Assembly: GCF_042853465.1 (NCBI RefSeq)
Contig: NZ_AP031497.1
Span: 1 to 64,000 of the forward strand
Length of the DNA stretch: 64,000 bases
Origin: Simiduia litorea
Lineage (GTDB): Bacteria > Pseudomonadota > Gammaproteobacteria > Pseudomonadales > Cellvibrionaceae
Direction: 5' to 3'
The position numbers were made by a program, and so were the translations under genes. Shown here one piece after another: positions 51,204 to 60,069 of the stretch. The first letter of the stretch is position 1, and the number at the start of each line of letters is the position of its first letter. The notes beneath the pieces were generated by a model. The model worked only from the letters and a program-made list of their open reading frames with translations, was not told the origin of the DNA and did no database searches.

Positions 51204-52802
51204 ATGAGCAAGAAATTTAAAGGTTTTCAGCCGGACGAAGCGCTTCGTCACCCAGACATGCACAAGCCTGTGTCCCGTCGCGATATGTTGGCGCAAGGCT
51301 TCCGCGCCGGTGTCGGCACGGTCGTGGGCGGCAGTTTGCTGGCCCTTGCGGCTAACAAATCACATGCTGCGCTATCAGCCGATATTCTCGCGATGCGCGA
51401 TGGAATTTGTGAAATTCCCGCTGCAGGCGCTGGAAAAATTCCGTTTATTTGCTTCGATCTCGCCGGTGGTGCCAACTTTGCTGGTTCCAACGTGTTGGTC
51501 GGCGGCCGCGGTGGCCAGTTGGATTTCTTATCCACGGCCGGCTACAGCAAGCAGGGTCTACCCGGTGACATGGTGCCTTCAATCACCAACCCCGCCACCA
51601 ATACCAACGACTTTGTCGATACTCGATTAGGTTTGGCTTTCCACTCAGATAGCGCTTTGTTGCGCGGTATTACTGAGCGCGCAGTAACCGCCATGGCCAC
51701 CACTAACGGTGCCGTGATTGCCGCTCGCTCTGAAAATGACACGGGCAATAACCCGCACAACCCCATGTACGGTATTAACAAAGCCGGTGCCTTTGGCGAT
51801 CTCCTAGCGCTTGTGGGCTCTCGTAGTTCAGATTCGGGTGGTAATTCCATGTCACCCGCTGCCATGATCGATGCTGCCGTGCGCCCCACCAAAGTGGATC
51901 GTCGTAGCGATGTCACGGGTTTAGTGGATACCGGTGATTTAGTGGGTTTGTTGTCACAGCAAGAAACAGTGGGTGTGATGGAATCGATGTATCGCATCAG
52001 CGATAAGAAAATCCAAAAGCTCGATACCGGCTTGAATACCGCAGAGAAAGAGGCGGTAGAAAAAACCTTGCGCTGTAGCTATGTGAAAGCGGCGCACTTG
52101 GCGGATAAATTTGGCGACCCAACCGACCTCGATCCGTTGTTTGATACAGATTTGGTGGGCGATAACGGTGTATTTACCACGGCTGAGTTTGGCTCCGATG
52201 GCGAATTTCAAAAAACTGCTTCTATCGCCAAGTTGGTGATTGAAGGCTATGCCGGTGCGGGCACCGTCACTATGGGTGGTTACGATTACCATACCGGTGA
52301 CCGCGCCACCGGTGAGCGCCGCGATTTACGCGCCGGCCGCTGCATTGGTGCGGTGCTTGAATACGCTGCCAAGAAGGGCAAACCAGTGATGATCTATGTG
52401 TGCTCAGACGGCTCAGTGTTCAGTAATGGCATGCTCGATAACTCCGTTGATGGCGCCGGCAAAGGTGTGTGGACGGGCGATAATCAGCAAACCGCGTCGG
52501 CTTTCTTCTTGGTGTATAACCCAGGATCGCGGCCGCAATTACGCACCAATCCCGATGGCAGTAACAACCAGCAGATTGGTTACATGCGCGCCAGCGGCGA
52601 TGTAGAAACAGCCTCTAGTCCTTGCGCTAACAACGTCAACCTGCTGGTTGAGACGGTGGTTCTAAACTACATGGCCTTGCACGGTCAGGAAGGGGACTTT
52701 TCCACGGCTAACTATTTCCCGAGCCAAGGTTTGGGCAATGCGTCAGCACGAGATTTGTTGACGAGCTTCGAGCCCATTGTGTCGGGCACTATCCCTAACT
52801 AG
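51204..52802 (+). CDS. Tat-type secreted DUF1501-like protein
   Basis: The 532-aa protein has a twin-arginine signal (SRRDML at residues 24-29, followed by a hydrophobic stretch and SHA). The start of the mature part, IPFICFDLAGGANFAGSNVLVGG, and the later GGYDYHTGDRATGERRDLRAG (H363) and VCSDGSVFSNG near residue 400 align with DUF1501 features, which belong to the alkaline phosphatase/sulfatase superfamily. DUF1501 proteins commonly accompany planctomycete-type cytochrome proteins. Its canonical metal ligands are not clearly conserved, so enzyme activity is uncertain. It is the last gene of the rightward operon and is followed by a terminator. Confidence 0.76.
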   Translation: MSKKFKGFQPDEALRHPDMHKPVSRRDMLAQGFRAGVGTVVGGSLLALAANKSHAALSADILAMRDGICEIPAAGAGKIPFICFDLAGGANFAGSNVLVGGRGGQLDFLSTAGYSKQGLPGDMVPSITNPATNTNDFVDTRLGLAFHSDSALLRGITERAVTAMATTNGAVIAARSENDTGNNPHNPMYGINKAGAFGDLLALVGSRSSDSGGNSMSPAAMIDAAVRPTKVDRRSDVTGLVDTGDLVGLLSQQETVGVMESMYRISDKKIQKLDTGLNTAEKEAVEKTLRCSYVKAAHLADKFGDPTDLDPLFDTDLVGDNGVFTTAEFGSDGEFQKTASIAKLVIEGYAGAGTVTMGGYDYHTGDRATGERRDLRAGRCIGAVLEYAAKKGKPVMIYVCSDGSVFSNGMLDNSVDGAGKGVWTGDNQQTASAFFLVYNPGSRPQLRTNPDGSNNQQIGYMRASGDVETASSPCANNVNLLVETVVLNYMALHGQEGDFSTANYFPSQGLGNASARDLLTSFEPIVSGTIPN

Positions 52803-52821
52803 CGCTAGATATCGTTGATAT

Positions 52822-52853
52822 AAAAAAGGAGCCCCTTAGGGCTCCTTTTTTTT
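52822..52853 (+). terminator. Rho-independent terminator after the DUF1501-like gene
   Basis: AAAAAAGGAGCCC, loop CTTA, GGGCTCCTTTTTTTT. The stem is perfect and flanked by A and T tracts. It separates the redox island from the type II secretion operon, so gspC must have its own promoter. Confidence 0.92.
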
Positions 52854-52966
52854 CTGCTCGAAACCGCAATGACACACAGATTGAGTAATGTCCCCTGCGA
52901 AAGGCCTCAATGCCAGTTAAGCTGCAACATTCTGTACAATTGACTGTCAAACCTTCTTAAAACTCC

Positions 52967-52975
52967 TGCTATGAT
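52967..52975 (+). promoter_or_regulatory. Putative extended -10 promoter of the gsp operon
   Basis: TGCTATGAT is a good extended -10 (TGn plus TATGAT). The -35 position is poor (TCAAAC), which extended -10 promoters tolerate. Transcription would start near 52982, leaving about 50 bases before the GAGGA ribosome binding site at 53019. Confidence 0.5.
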
Positions 52976-53093
52976 GGCCCACTGCCTTGAATGCACCCAA
53001 TAAACACAAAGAAACATCGAGGATAGAACCATCAACCTAACGAACCGAAATTGGTCTGCTCAATTTCACACATTCACCGCCACAACGGTACGC

Positions 53094-53963
53094 TTGGTGT
53101 CCGCCGTTTCGCCCAACGTTTGGCGAAACCTTGGCTTACTGCTGTTATTGGGTTGGTTAACCTTTAGCGTTGCCAGATTAGCCTGGTTGGTGGCTGCACA
53201 ACCAAATAACTTTGTTGCCCAGGGTAGCTCGGTTAATTTGCCATTACTGAGTCAACCACAGGCCCAAGCCGGCGTCGACATTGAGACCTTTGCGCAATTA
53301 AACCCCTTTGGCAAAGCGGCTGAGGAGGCCGTGGTTGAAACTGTGGCACCGTCGATTGAAGATGAGGCACAGGAGACGCGCCTGCAGCTCGAGCTACAGG
53401 GTGTGTTTGCAACCGGTGACGCCACAACCGATAAGGCCATTATTGCCAACGGTGCCAACCAAAGCCTGTATGCCATAGGTGATGCACTACCGGGCGGCGC
53501 CAGTGTAAAGCTCAGTAAAGTTCTCGCTGATCGAATAGTGATCGAAAACAATGGTCGCTATGAACTGCTTTGGCTTTACGATGAAAGCTCGCGCGCTAAA
53601 CCTGCACCTGCGCCAGCGCCTAGATCTATGCGCAGCAGTGCAAAAATTAGCCAAGATGTCGCTCAGCGTTTCGTTAACGATAAAAATTTAAGCGCTGAAT
53701 CTATCGCCGATGTCGTCAAAATCAGTTTGAAACGCGATGGTCCCGATGTGATCGGTTTTGAAGTGAGGCCGGGCCGGGATAGAGATGTCTTCGATAACTT
53801 AGGCTTGCAGTCTGGCGATATCGTCACGGCGGTAAATGGCACTAAATTATCCGATGCGGCTACCGCCGTCGAAGTGGCTAAGTCCTTAAGGGATGCGAAA
53901 CAAGCCACCTTGACAATTATGCGCCGCGATCAAGAAACCACATTGGATGTATCGTTAGAATAA
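53094..53963 (+). CDS. gspC: Type II secretion protein GspC (PDZ type)
   Basis: GspC is an inner-membrane protein that links the inner-membrane assembly to the GspD secretin. The protein has one transmembrane helix near its N-terminus (LGLLLLLGWLTFSVARLAWLV), a periplasmic homology region (LQLELQGVFATGDATTDKAIIANGANQSLYAIGDALPG; residues about 95-170) and a C-terminal PDZ domain (residues about 205-289, GLQSGDIVTAVNGTKL). The start is unclear: TTG at 53094 is the only conventional in-frame codon, but it lacks a good ribosome binding site. ATC at 53031, in the same frame, has GAGGA seven bases upstream and adds 21 protein-like residues. See findings. Confidence 0.92.
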   Translation: MVSAVSPNVWRNLGLLLLLGWLTFSVARLAWLVAAQPNNFVAQGSSVNLPLLSQPQAQAGVDIETFAQLNPFGKAAEEAVVETVAPSIEDEAQETRLQLELQGVFATGDATTDKAIIANGANQSLYAIGDALPGGASVKLSKVLADRIVIENNGRYELLWLYDESSRAKPAPAPAPRSMRSSAKISQDVAQRFVNDKNLSAESIADVVKISLKRDGPDVIGFEVRPGRDRDVFDNLGLQSGDIVTAVNGTKLSDAATAVEVAKSLRDAKQATLTIMRRDQETTLDVSLE

Positions 53964-54032
53964 AAACATTAGAACCTTAGGGTGCTTGGCTTTCGCTAAG
54001 TGCAGCAGTAATTGACTAAAAAGAAGAAATCC

Positions 54033-56003
54033 GTGAAAAAAGCCGTTCTTAATACAACTAAGTTTTTCGCCACCGCTGTGTTAGCAGCAAGCCTCTTTGC
54101 TGTCTCTGTTGAAGCGGCCGGCCCCAATTACACCGTCAACTTTAAAGATGCAGACATCCAAGAAGTGGTCAAATATGTCGCCGATACCACCGGCCGTACA
54201 TTTATTGTCGATCCTTCGGTAAAAGGCCGTATCAAAGTCATCTCCTCTAAAGAAATGACTCAGGATGAACTCTATAATCTGTTTTTAGCGGTGTTGGATG
54301 TGCATGGATTCGCAGCCATCGAATCGGGTGATGTGACTCGCATTGTTAGTTCAAAAGAAGCGCGCAGCCTGCCGTTAGAAGTTAAAGATACCGCCACCCG
54401 CGGCAGCGACGGCATGATCACGCAAGTGATTCAATTGAAAAATGTCTCCGCCTCTAAAGCCCTGCCGGTGCTGCGCCCCATGGTGCCACAGCACGCGCAT
54501 ATGGCTGCTTATGATCCGAGCAATGCCATTATCATTACGGACACGGAAGCCAATATTGCGCGCTTACAAGAAGTGATCGATCGCATTGATCGCTCCGCCG
54601 TTTATACCACCGAGCTGGTAAATCTAAAACATGCCGGCGCCGAAGACTTGGTGCGCATTCTCACGCAATTACAGCGGCAGGAGGCGGGCAAAGCCGGCAA
54701 CGACAACGCGCCGATGTTGGTAGCGGACAAACGCTCCAACGGCGTGCTTATTTCTGGCGATGATTTAGCGCGCAGTAAAGTAAAAGATTTAATCCGCCGG
54801 CTCGATATGCCGCAACAACAAAGCGGTAATGTGCAGGTGGTTTACCTTGAATACGCGCAGGCAAAGCAAGTTGCCACCGTATTGACCAACGTTGTTAAAA
54901 ACATGTCTAAGCTCGATAAAGCCGAAGGCGCTGCAGCAACGGAAACAAGTGTAGAAGCCGATGAAGATACCAACTCATTATTAATAACCGCTGATCCCGC
55001 GACTTTACAATCTTTAAAGTCGGTTATCGCGCGCTTAGATATTCGTCGTGCACAGGTGTTAGTTGAAGCAATTATTGTTGAGATTCTTGACGACAACAGT
55101 CAGGACTTGGGTGTGCAGTGGTTGTTCGGTACCAAGAATGGCACCTTCGGTTCTTCGGCACTGCCAAACAGTGCTTTGGGTAGCATTGATGCAGATGAAG
55201 ACGATGGTTTAGGTGCGATGATTGGTGGTTTAGCTGGTATTACTGGGCAAACACTAGGTCAAGTATCAACCGGAGGCGGCACGGATTTCTTGGTGCTAGT
55301 AAATGCGCTGCAAAGTCAAACCGACGCCAACATCCTTTCAACGCCAAGCCTAGTAACATCCGACAACCACACGGCAACGATTAATGTGGGTCAAAACGTA
55401 CCTTTCGTTACTGGTTCTTTTACTAATAGTAATTCCGATAGCTCCAACCCCTTCCAGACCATTCAGCGTGAAAACGTCGGTATTATGTTGGAGGTGACGC
55501 CGCACATTAACGAAGGTAATTCTGTCGTCTTAGAAATAAAGCAGGAAGTATCGAGCATCGCGCAAAATACTGTGTCTGCCACAGACTTGATTACCAATAA
55601 ACGCACTATCGAAACCAAGGTTTTGGCCAGCGACGGCGAAGTGGTTGTGCTGGGTGGCCTAATGAAAGACGACGTGCAAACCGGTGAACAAAAAGTCCCC
55701 TTGCTTGGCGATATTCCACTCTTAGGTAGGCTATTTCGCTCGACCTCTGAAAAGATTGTGAAAAGTAACTTAATGGTTTTTATCCGAGCGACAGTGCTAC
55801 GCGATGACGATGCCATGCGCGGTGCGACTGCAGAAAAATATCGTTATATTTACGACTTACAACAAAAAACCGGCAGCATGCAAGGCTCGTTTATAGAAGG
55901 CCCCGAGCAAAATAAGATGACGCCTTGGAACCCTGGTAACGGCGACCTGTTCATCATGCCTGGCGCTGAAAAAGTTCTGCAAGAAGCTGAGAGCGGTAAG
56001 TAG
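54033..56003 (+). CDS. gspD: Type II secretion outer-membrane secretin GspD
   Basis: GspD forms the outer-membrane channel of the type II system. It has a signal peptide (MKKAVLNTTKFFATAVLAAS and following, to VEAA), N0 domain (YTVNFKDADIQEVVKYVADT), N1-N3 ring-building domains (DRIDRSAVYTTELVNLKHAGAEDLVRIL, then KSVIARLDIRRAQVLVEAIIVEI) and the secretin domain with ILSTPSLVTSDNHTATINVGQNVPF and LLGDIPLLGRLFRS. Start: GTG 54033 or TTG 54012, both in frame; GTG gives a normal signal peptide. The product is about 656 aa. No separate pilotin-binding S domain is clear at the end. Confidence 0.95.
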   Translation: MKKAVLNTTKFFATAVLAASLFAVSVEAAGPNYTVNFKDADIQEVVKYVADTTGRTFIVDPSVKGRIKVISSKEMTQDELYNLFLAVLDVHGFAAIESGDVTRIVSSKEARSLPLEVKDTATRGSDGMITQVIQLKNVSASKALPVLRPMVPQHAHMAAYDPSNAIIITDTEANIARLQEVIDRIDRSAVYTTELVNLKHAGAEDLVRILTQLQRQEAGKAGNDNAPMLVADKRSNGVLISGDDLARSKVKDLIRRLDMPQQQSGNVQVVYLEYAQAKQVATVLTNVVKNMSKLDKAEGAAATETSVEADEDTNSLLITADPATLQSLKSVIARLDIRRAQVLVEAIIVEILDDNSQDLGVQWLFGTKNGTFGSSALPNSALGSIDADEDDGLGAMIGGLAGITGQTLGQVSTGGGTDFLVLVNALQSQTDANILSTPSLVTSDNHTATINVGQNVPFVTGSFTNSNSDSSNPFQTIQRENVGIMLEVTPHINEGNSVVLEIKQEVSSIAQNTVSATDLITNKRTIETKVLASDGEVVVLGGLMKDDVQTGEQKVPLLGDIPLLGRLFRSTSEKIVKSNLMVFIRATVLRDDDAMRGATAEKYRYIYDLQQKTGSMQGSFIEGPEQNKMTPWNPGNGDLFIMPGAEKVLQEAESGK

Positions 56004-56008
56004 CTGCA

Positions 56009-57442
56009 ATGAGAGAGCTTCTACCTTTTAGTTTTGCGCAAACCCATGGCGTGCTGCTCGCCGGCGATGAACTGCTGCACAAAGCCGGCGTTAATCATCA
56101 GGTCATCGTCGAGTTACAACGCCATTACGGCACGGCGTTAAACTTTGTTGAAATTGCCGATATCGATTTCAAACAGCGTTTGAAAGATGTCTATCACGAT
56201 GATTCGGATGCCGCTCAACAAGCGGTTGCCGATATGGATTTGTCGCAGCTGGTTGATGACATTCCAGAAGAAGGCGATTTATTGGCGGGCAATAATGATG
56301 CCCCGGTGATCCGTTTAATCAACGCTATTTTGGCGCAAGCAGTTAAGGCCAAGGCCTCCGATATTCATTTGGAGCCCTGTGAAGATCGCGTTGCGGTTCG
56401 CTTTCGCGTCGATGGTGTATTGAATGAGGTGCTGCAGGCGAAAGCGCAGTTAGCGCCACTCATTAACTCCCGTATTAAAGTTATGGCGCGGCTCGACATC
56501 GCCGAGAAACGCTTGCCGCAAGATGGTCGCATGTCGGTTACCTTGGCCGGTCACACCATTGATATCCGCGTCAGCACCTTACCGTCTGCCTATGGTGAGC
56601 GCGCGGTATTGCGTATTTTGGATCAGGCCGCGGGGGCGTTGAAATTACACCAGCTCGATATGCCGGCAAAAACCCACAAAGCCTTCGCCGGTTCGCTGCA
56701 AAAACCGCACGGTATTATTTTGGTTACCGGGCCCACGGGTTCGGGTAAAACCACCAGTCTTTATGCTGGCCTCACCGAGATTAATGATCGCTCGCGCAAC
56801 ATCATGACCATTGAAGACCCAGTGGAATATTTGTTGCCAGGCATTGCACAAACCCAAGTTAACAGTAAGGCCAATATGACCTTCGTGCGCGGCTTGCGCG
56901 CCATACTGCGGCAAGATCCGGATGTGGTCATGATCGGTGAAATTCGCGATGGTGAAACGGCGAGTATTGCCGTGCAATCGTCATTAACTGGTCACATGGT
57001 ACTGTCGACCTTGCACACCAATACCGCGATCGGTGCCATTACCCGCCTATTGGATATGGGTGTTGAGGCCTTCTTGTTGTCCTCTAGCCTCGATTTAATT
57101 ATGGCTCAGCGCTTAGTGCGACGTCTGTGTGCCTGCAAGAAACCCCATACGCCAACACCGGCGGAGTGCGAGCAGTTAGGTTTTGCACCTGAGGGCGAAA
57201 TTTTTTCTGCAAATGGTTGCGAAAAATGTAACCAAACTGGCTATCGCGGTCGGGTCGGTATCTACGAGCACATCATTATTGACGAGCAGATGCGCCAGTT
57301 AATTCACGAGGGGGCGGGCGAGCAAACCATGTTGGCCTATGCCCGCCAGTTTAGCCCGTCAATTTTAGATGCCGGTAAAGCGCGCATTTTGGCCGGTGAA
57401 ACCAGCGTAGAAGAAGTGCTACGCGTGACCACCTTGAGTTAA
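56009..57442 (+). CDS. gspE: Type II secretion ATPase GspE
   Basis: GspE is the cytoplasmic hexameric ATPase that powers pseudopilus assembly. The 477-aa protein has an N-terminal domain that binds GspL, the ATPase core with Walker A (GPTGSGKTTSLYA near residue 245), Asp box (TIEDPVEYLLPG), Walker B (VVMIGEIRDGETA) and His box (LSTLHTNTA), and a tetracysteine zinc region formed by LCACKKP and NGCEKCNQTG near residue 375-405. Size is normal. It follows gspD by five bases. Confidence 0.96.
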   Translation: MRELLPFSFAQTHGVLLAGDELLHKAGVNHQVIVELQRHYGTALNFVEIADIDFKQRLKDVYHDDSDAAQQAVADMDLSQLVDDIPEEGDLLAGNNDAPVIRLINAILAQAVKAKASDIHLEPCEDRVAVRFRVDGVLNEVLQAKAQLAPLINSRIKVMARLDIAEKRLPQDGRMSVTLAGHTIDIRVSTLPSAYGERAVLRILDQAAGALKLHQLDMPAKTHKAFAGSLQKPHGIILVTGPTGSGKTTSLYAGLTEINDRSRNIMTIEDPVEYLLPGIAQTQVNSKANMTFVRGLRAILRQDPDVVMIGEIRDGETASIAVQSSLTGHMVLSTLHTNTAIGAITRLLDMGVEAFLLSSSLDLIMAQRLVRRLCACKKPHTPTPAECEQLGFAPEGEIFSANGCEKCNQTGYRGRVGIYEHIIIDEQMRQLIHEGAGEQTMLAYARQFSPSILDAGKARILAGETSVEEVLRVTTLS

Positions 57443-57446
57443 GCCC

Positions 57447-58679
57447 ATGCCTGCATTTTCTTATCAAGCCATCGATGAAAACGGCCGTCAGCAAAAAGGC
57501 GTTGTGGAGGGTGACTCCGAGCGCAGTGTGCGCGCCGAATTGCGCGGTCGAAATCTAAAGCCGATCAACGTTAAAGTCGCGAGTGGCAGCATGGGGCGCG
57601 ACGTACCAGCGCTGTCTTTTTCGTTTCGCATGCCCAAGTTTCATCGGCGTATTAAAGATTCAGAATTAACGGTGTTAACGCGGCAAATGTCGTCGCTGTT
57701 GAATTCCGGCATGCCCTTGGTAGAGGCGCTACAAAGTACCGCCAACCAGCAGCGCAAGCAAAATCTCAAAGAAATGATTTTGCACGTGCGCTCGCGCGTA
57801 CTCGAAGGTCATAGTTTTGCCCAAGCGTTGGCCGAGGCGCCGCACGCCTTCGACTCCATGTATCGCGCCTTGGTGCGCGCCGGTGAAAGTGCCGGTTATT
57901 TAGGGCCGGTGTTAGAGCGACTCGCCGCCTATACCGAGGCAACCTTTGAAACACGCCAGCGGGTGCGCATGGCCATGATTTACCCGGTGGTGTTATTGGT
58001 GGTGAGCATGGGTGTGATCGCCATGTTGATGACCTTCGTGGTGCCTGAACTTACGTCTGTTTTTGCCCACAGCCACCGCGAGCTACCCACCTTAACCACG
58101 GTGTTGATTACCGTGAGTAACTATTTAAGCAATTGGGGCTTGTGGACGCTATTGGCGTTATTGCTCGCCATTATGGGTTTGCAAAAATGGCTGCAAAAGC
58201 CGTCGCGCACACTGAAGTGGCACGGCATTATTTTAAGCTTGCCGGTGTTTGGTGAAATCAGCGCGCAAATAAATTCTGCGCGCTTCGCCTCAACCTTGAG
58301 CTTGCTCACCGGCAGCGGTGTGCCCTTACTCGACGCCATCAAAATTTCGACCCAAGTTATGACTAACGCGGTGATGGCCAAGGCCAGTGAAAAATTAGCC
58401 GTCGATGTACAAGAGGGTTCAAGTTTGTCGCGCGCCATGGAAAAAACCAAATTGTTTCCGCCGCTGTTAGTGCAGATGACCGCGAGCGGTGAATCCAGCG
58501 GCGACTTAGATAAACAACTTGAGCACGCTGCGCGCAACATGGATCGCGAGTTGGAATGGCGCTTAGCCGCCGCGCTCGGCATCATGGAGCCTATGGTGGT
58601 GGTGGTGATGGGTATCTTAGTGACCGGTATTGTGATGGCAATTCTGCTACCGATATTCGAAATGAACACAATGGTTTAA
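57447..58679 (+). CDS. gspF: Type II secretion inner-membrane platform protein GspF
   Basis: GspF is the polytopic platform protein that interacts with GspE and GspL. The 410-aa product has the two repeated cytoplasmic four-helix domains (LTRQMSSLLNSGMPLVEALQ near residue 75, and FASTLSLLTGSGVPLLDAIKIS near residue 275), each followed by membrane segments (MAMIYPVVLLVVSMGVIAMLMTFVVPEL near residue 175, and the final VMGILVTGIVMAILLPIFEMN). It starts four bases after gspE. Confidence 0.96.
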   Translation: MPAFSYQAIDENGRQQKGVVEGDSERSVRAELRGRNLKPINVKVASGSMGRDVPALSFSFRMPKFHRRIKDSELTVLTRQMSSLLNSGMPLVEALQSTANQQRKQNLKEMILHVRSRVLEGHSFAQALAEAPHAFDSMYRALVRAGESAGYLGPVLERLAAYTEATFETRQRVRMAMIYPVVLLVVSMGVIAMLMTFVVPELTSVFAHSHRELPTLTTVLITVSNYLSNWGLWTLLALLLAIMGLQKWLQKPSRTLKWHGIILSLPVFGEISAQINSARFASTLSLLTGSGVPLLDAIKISTQVMTNAVMAKASEKLAVDVQEGSSLSRAMEKTKLFPPLLVQMTASGESSGDLDKQLEHAARNMDRELEWRLAAALGIMEPMVVVVMGILVTGIVMAILLPIFEMNTMV

Positions 58680-58701
58680 ACCGAAAGTCTGAGGTGTGTT
58701 A

Positions 58702-59157
58702 ATGAACAAAATGAAACGGAATCAAGGTTTTAGCTTGATTGAAATTATGGTGGTTTTGGTGATTCTGGGCTTGTTGATCAGTATCGTTGCGCCCAATGTA
58801 CTCGACAAAGCTGACGGCGCGCGCACGCAAAAAGCCTTTGCCGATTTTAAAGCGATTGAAACGGCGTTAAAGACCTACCGCTTGGATAATTTTATGTATC
58901 CATCCAGCGAGCAGGGCCTGGAAGCACTGGTGACAAAGCCCAGTTTAGATCCGGTGCCAAAGCGCTATCCCGCCAGCGGCTATTTGAGCTCTCTGCCGAA
59001 AGATCCTTGGGGCAATGTGTATTTATATTTAAGCCCGGGCGAGCACGGTGAAATAGATATTTATTCCCTGGGCGCCGATGGCGTTGCCGGCGGTGAAGGT
59101 CAGGCTGCCGATGTGGGCAATTGGATGAGCATGAGCGACTTCGACGAGCAAAATTAA
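58702..59157 (+). CDS. gspG: Major pseudopilin GspG
   Basis: GspG is the main subunit of the type II pseudopilus. The 151-aa precursor has a short leader (MNKMKRNQG) cut before FSLIEIMVVLVILG, with E5 present. The globular part contains YPSSEQGLEALV and the C-terminal calcium-loop region with SLGADGVAGGEGQAADVGNW. ATG 58702 lies five bases after a GAGGTG ribosome binding site; an upstream GTG overlaps that site and was not used. It follows gspF by 22 bases. Confidence 0.96.
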   Translation: MNKMKRNQGFSLIEIMVVLVILGLLISIVAPNVLDKADGARTQKAFADFKAIETALKTYRLDNFMYPSSEQGLEALVTKPSLDPVPKRYPASGYLSSLPKDPWGNVYLYLSPGEHGEIDIYSLGADGVAGGEGQAADVGNWMSMSDFDEQN

Positions 59158-59159
59158 CT

Positions 59160-59684
59160 GTGACGCATGCCCGAGGTTTTACACTCATCGAACTGATGGT
59201 GGTCCTGCTAATCATAGGGCTCGCCATCGGTATGGTGAATTTTAACTTGGGCGGCAGTGAAGAGCGGAAAGTTCGACAAGAAATCGACCGCTATTATCAA
59301 TTGTTGCGCTTTGCCGATGAGAGCGCAGCGCTGCAGGGCGACCTGATTGGATTACTTTTCAGTAGTCAATTTGACGGCCAATACAGCGGCCAAATAGAGC
59401 CTACAGTCACCATTAACTGGTTTCGTTACCGGGCTGGCACCTGGGTGCCGGCCGAGCAACCCTTTAGCGAGCTGACCTTGCCAGAAGGCTTAGCGCTAGA
59501 GCTTCGGTTGGACGAAGAGCCGGTCGATATCACGAAAGAAGCCGAAACCCCGCAAGTGATTTTTAGTGGCAGCGGTGAAATTTCCAATTTCGAGATGCGT
59601 CTGAGTTATCAAGATGCGCCTATCGGTTATATCGCCATCGATGTCACCGGCGATCTGGTTCAGGCAGATAGCTATGAACCTTAA
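59160..59684 (+). CDS. gspH: Minor pseudopilin GspH
   Basis: GspH is a minor pseudopilin near the pseudopilus tip. The 174-aa precursor begins MTHARG and is cleaved before FTLIELMVVLLIIG, with E5 present. The globular domain is beta-rich (LIGLLFSSQFDGQYSG, VTINWFRYRAGTWVP). GTG at 59160 is used because the alternative ORF start at 59121 would overlap gspG by 37 bases and give a longer leader. No strong ribosome binding site is seen, so translation is probably coupled to gspG. Confidence 0.9.
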   Translation: MTHARGFTLIELMVVLLIIGLAIGMVNFNLGGSEERKVRQEIDRYYQLLRFADESAALQGDLIGLLFSSQFDGQYSGQIEPTVTINWFRYRAGTWVPAEQPFSELTLPEGLALELRLDEEPVDITKEAETPQVIFSGSGEISNFEMRLSYQDAPIGYIAIDVTGDLVQADSYEP

Positions 59685-60069
59685 AAACAGCCAGCGTGAA
59701 AAAGGCTTCAGCTTGGTTGAGGTGTTGGTGGCCTTGATGATTATCGGCATTGCCTTGCCGGCGCTACTGGGGCAGATGCAATCTCAAGGCGATAGCCAGG
59801 CCCTGTTGCGCAATAAAGCCCTAGCGCTCTACGTGGTGCAAAACAAGGTGGCCGAGTACGCGGTTTGGAAGAAGCAAGGCAAGGGTAAATTATCCGATTC
59901 CGAAAGCGGTGATGTAGAGCTGGGTGGTGTGCGCTGGTATTGGAAAATGACGGCGAAAAACTTTCAGGATGTACTCGGCCAAGGCTTCAATATGCAGCGC
60001 TTGGAGATTAGCGCAGGTTTAGAGCCCGATGAAGCGTTGAGCTCGGTTGAGGTTATTTTTAATGAATAA
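59674..60069 (+). CDS. gspI: Minor pseudopilin GspI
   Basis: GspI forms the core of the tip complex with GspJ and GspK. The 131-aa precursor begins MNLKNSQREKG and is cleaved before FSLVEVLVALMIIGIALPALLG with E5. The globular domain ends SVEVIFNE. ATG 59674 is within the last codons of gspH (11-base overlap), which suggests coupled translation; a longer frame upstream is within gspH and was rejected. Confidence 0.93.
   Translation: MNLKNSQREKGFSLVEVLVALMIIGIALPALLGQMQSQGDSQALLRNKALALYVVQNKVAEYAVWKKQGKGKLSDSESGDVELGGVRWYWKMTAKNFQDVLGQGFNMQRLEISAGLEPDEALSSVEVIFNE

Noticed and set aside
48678..52802. Mobile element or horizontally acquired island
   Set aside because: No integrase, transposase, tRNA target or direct repeats flank the region, and base composition resembles its neighbours.
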